A stretch of 64,000 nucleotides of DNA from Oscillatoria princeps RMCB-10 (lineage in GTDB: Bacteria; Cyanobacteriota; Cyanobacteriia; Cyanobacteriales; Oscillatoriaceae), in the NCBI GenBank assembly GCA_019359235.1, contig JAHHHT010000006.1, forward strand, positions 186,001 to 250,000. The letters are read 5' to 3'. The stretch's first letter is position 1. Each line of letters opens with the position of its first letter. The notes under the pieces were generated by a model that saw only the letters and a program-made list of their open reading frames with translations, ran no database searches and was not told where the DNA came from. Shown here piece after piece: positions 62,245-64,000 of this stretch. A program made the translations under genes and the position numbers.

Positions 62245-63537
62245 TCAAGTATTTTGGTGATTTATTCGAGTCGCGCTCTCGCCGCGCAGTTGCTGGAAGG
62301 CAAATTCTAGGGCTGCTTCTGGTGTGGATATGCGATTTTCGGCGCGTGCTATGGCAATTTCTGTGAGCAGGGAACCGATTTGTGGCCCGGGCGGCAAATT
62401 CAAGGCGGCCATTAAGTGGCTGCCGGTGAGGAGGGGTGCGGGATGGGCGACGGGATCTTCTGGGGTGAGGTAGCGGCGGATCAGGGGGGCGATGGCACTT
62501 GCCGGTGTGCCTGCTGCTACCGCCGCCACGGCTAGGGCGGGAAACACCGGCCCGAGGTTGCGAAATAGGAAATACTGCTCTCGCACCGGCATGGATTCAG
62601 GTGTTGCTTGCAGTTTGGGCAAATTTTTTACCACGGCGAGGGCGGCTTTGATTTCGGGGTTGCTGTACTTCAAATTCAGCAGCTGTTCCTCGGCTTGCTG
62701 GGGGTCCGGATCTAGCAAACTCGCCAGTTTCGCAATGGCGAGCAAGGTGGTTTTCAGGGTGTCGCGAATCTCGCGGCACAGTTCGGCACCTAATTCTGGC
62801 CAAGTTTCTCTTAGCTGAACGGCTGACCGGTCAATTTTTGCTAGTGGAGGGAAGCTGGGAAGGGTGGCGCTGGGGAACCAGGTTTGCAGCAAGTTATCTT
62901 CTAGGGCGGCTTGCAACTGGGGGGTGCCTCGGGGGGTGGCGAGGAGATAGCTCAATTCTGTGCGGACTCGTTCGGCTGCTATTTGGGCGAGTGAGGGTGC
63001 CAGCTGGCGAATGGCGGCGGCGGTTGCCGGTTCGATGGTAAAGCTGAGTTGGGAGGCTTGCCGGTAGGCACGCAATAATCGCAATGGGTCATCTTGGAGA
63101 TTTGCCGGTGAGATCATGCGGATTAAACCGGCTTGCAAGTCGGCACAGCCTTGCAGGGGATCTATGAGTTCGCCGGTGTGGGGGTTGCAGGCGATGGCGT
63201 TGACGGTGAAGTCGCGCCGGTGCAGGTCTGTTTCGAGGGTTGGGCCTTCTTGCTGGGCGAAGTCGGCGGTGGCGTTTTCAAAGACAACGCGGGCGATTTG
63301 TCTGCCGGCATCGAGGAGGACAAATCCGGCGCGGTAAAGATTGGCAATCTGGCGGGCGGTTTGCACTGCGTTTGCCGGCAGGACAAAATCCAGGTCTAGG
63401 TATTGTGACTGGCGTCCGAGGAGGGCGTCTCGCACTGCGCCGCCAACTAGGTAAGCCGGTTGGGGCAGGCATTCGGGGCTGAATGGCCAATTGTCGGGGG
63501 AGAGGGCAGAGGTGGCTGCCGGTACTCGGTTTGGCAT
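62245..63537 (-). CDS. CCA tRNA nucleotidyltransferase / poly(A) polymerase family
   Basis: From ATG 63537 (430 residues) the protein has the class II nucleotidyltransferase head: AYLVGGAVRDALLGRQ, the metal-binding aspartates in LDLDFVLP, LHRRDFTVNAIACN and DDPLRLLRAYRQASQLSF. A helical body follows. The family adds CCA to tRNA 3' ends or poly(A) to RNA; in cyanobacteria these duties can be split between proteins, so I do not assign which. The gene is divergent from ycf34, a pairing I recall from other cyanobacteria. Confidence 0.9.
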   Translation of the reverse strand: MPNRVPAATSALSPDNWPFSPECLPQPAYLVGGAVRDALLGRQSQYLDLDFVLPANAVQTARQIANLYRAGFVLLDAGRQIARVVFENATADFAQQEGPTLETDLHRRDFTVNAIACNPHTGELIDPLQGCADLQAGLIRMISPANLQDDPLRLLRAYRQASQLSFTIEPATAAAIRQLAPSLAQIAAERVRTELSYLLATPRGTPQLQAALEDNLLQTWFPSATLPSFPPLAKIDRSAVQLRETWPELGAELCREIRDTLKTTLLAIAKLASLLDPDPQQAEEQLLNLKYSNPEIKAALAVVKNLPKLQATPESMPVREQYFLFRNLGPVFPALAVAAVAAGTPASAIAPLIRRYLTPEDPVAHPAPLLTGSHLMAALNLPPGPQIGSLLTEIAIARAENRISTPEAALEFAFQQLRGESATRINHQNT

Positions 63538-63611
63538 GGCAGGAAAAATCAATCCAGCAGGGGAGCAAGAAATGGTTTGTTTGAGCTAGATTAACTGTAA
63601 TCGCTGTTATA

Positions 63612-63690
63612 GCGGTTCTCAATGATTTGTGAAACCTCTGGTGGCCAGAAACCGGGTTTCTTCTAGAAACCCGGTTTCTACGCTTTCACA
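63612..63690. repeat. Dispersed palindromes between CCA-enzyme gene and ycf34
   Basis: A relic of the TGATTTGTGAAA(ACC)TCT element of the long dispersed repeat lies at about 63623-63640. Two abutting palindromes follow: AGAAACCGGGTTTCT (63646-63662) and AGAAACCCGGTTTCT (63665-63679). Confidence 0.6.
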
Positions 63691-63753
63691 GCTCAAAGAG
63701 AAACGCTATATCGATTTAATAAATATTTGCAGAATGGCAAGAGGGTTTTAATT

Positions 63754-64000
63754 ATGTGTATTTGTGTGAACTGCCACTATGTAGACCGCTGCTTAACTTA
63801 CCACATGGTAGAAATGCAGCACGAACAGCCGCATTTGACTGAAACTCCTGATTTTGAGCCGGTGGAACCTAGCATTAATGTGAATCACTATTTTCCGCAG
63901 GTGGTGGTGACAGATGACGGGCGGATAGTTCAGGAGGGGGATTTTGGTAAGGAATGGGATGTTGTGGGGTGCAAGAGTTTTAAGTTGGAGGCGGGTAAGT
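63754..64000 (+). CDS. ycf34: Ycf34 family Fe-S protein (3' end outside window)
   Basis: The ATG at 63754 opens MCICVNCHYVDRCLTYHMVE, then MQHEQPHLTETPDFEPVEPS and EWDVVGCKSFKLEAGK before the window ends. This is the signature of Ycf34, with the cysteines of CxCxNCxxVDRC and VVGCKSF in place. Studied cyanobacterial Ycf34 binds an Fe-S cluster and influences photosynthetic electron transport. About 82 codons are visible; the family is slightly longer. Confidence 0.93.
   Translation, partial: MCICVNCHYVDRCLTYHMVEMQHEQPHLTETPDFEPVEPSINVNHYFPQVVVTDDGRIVQEGDFGKEWDVVGCKSFKLEAGK

Overview
The window comes from a cyanobacterium, most likely a filamentous one. It carries genes found essentially only in oxygenic phototrophs (ndhS, thf1/psb29, cpcT, ycf34), several families known mainly from cyanobacteria (DUF1825, DUF3143, HAS-barrel and YaaW-like proteins), a few GCGATCGC (HIP1) octamers, and gene gaps full of short palindromic repeats. 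I saw no rRNA, no tRNA and no convincing CRISPR array.

Layout. Positions 1-7066 are an exopolysaccharide block: a partial O-antigen-ligase-type polymerase, then a Wza-like export protein, a Wzc-like chain-length regulator/BY-kinase and a GT39-type glycosyltransferase. Positions 7067-12049 are a gene-poor, decayed stretch: a 22-bp phased repeat, one small conserved ORF, and the remains of two tandem cation/proton antiporter-USP genes next to a long inverted dispersed repeat. From 12050 to 21736 runs an ancestral ndhS-rodA-mrp / hemF neighbourhood interrupted twice. An IscB gene with its omega RNA (HEARO) sits between rodA and mrp. A 3.4-kb AT-richer island sits between mrp and hemF and is bounded by a 656-bp direct duplication of the mrp 5' end. 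The island holds a truncated tnpB and an overlapping two-gene unit: an unrecognised protein with a winged-helix-like N-terminus, and a PD-(D/E)XK nuclease. That pair is the best candidate here for an undescribed, possibly defensive, system.

Positions 22086-33409 contain a STAS protein, cpcT, thf1, a VOC protein and a large Ser/Thr kinase-AAA-GAF-histidine kinase followed by a receiver-adenylate cyclase. Positions 33494-51728 are mostly housekeeping: PRTase, pyrF, tyrS, PBP1A, lepB, clpC, rimI and the lysA-cdaA-uppS set. They also include an exosortase-sorted surface protein and a striking 4 x 77-bp hairpin array. Positions 51846-56770 are accessory: a pentapeptide-repeat/HNH fusion whose HNH first histidine has become proline, then three tandem winged-helix paralogues that share promoter, leader hairpin and 90-bp coding repeats. 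The right end (56847-64000) has an O-antigen-ligase-like protein, a YaaW-like protein, an FAD oxidoreductase, a KGG-repeat protein, a 59-codon basic protein, a CCA-adding/poly(A) polymerase-type enzyme and the start of ycf34.

All family names rest on motif recognition by eye. No database search or computation was available.
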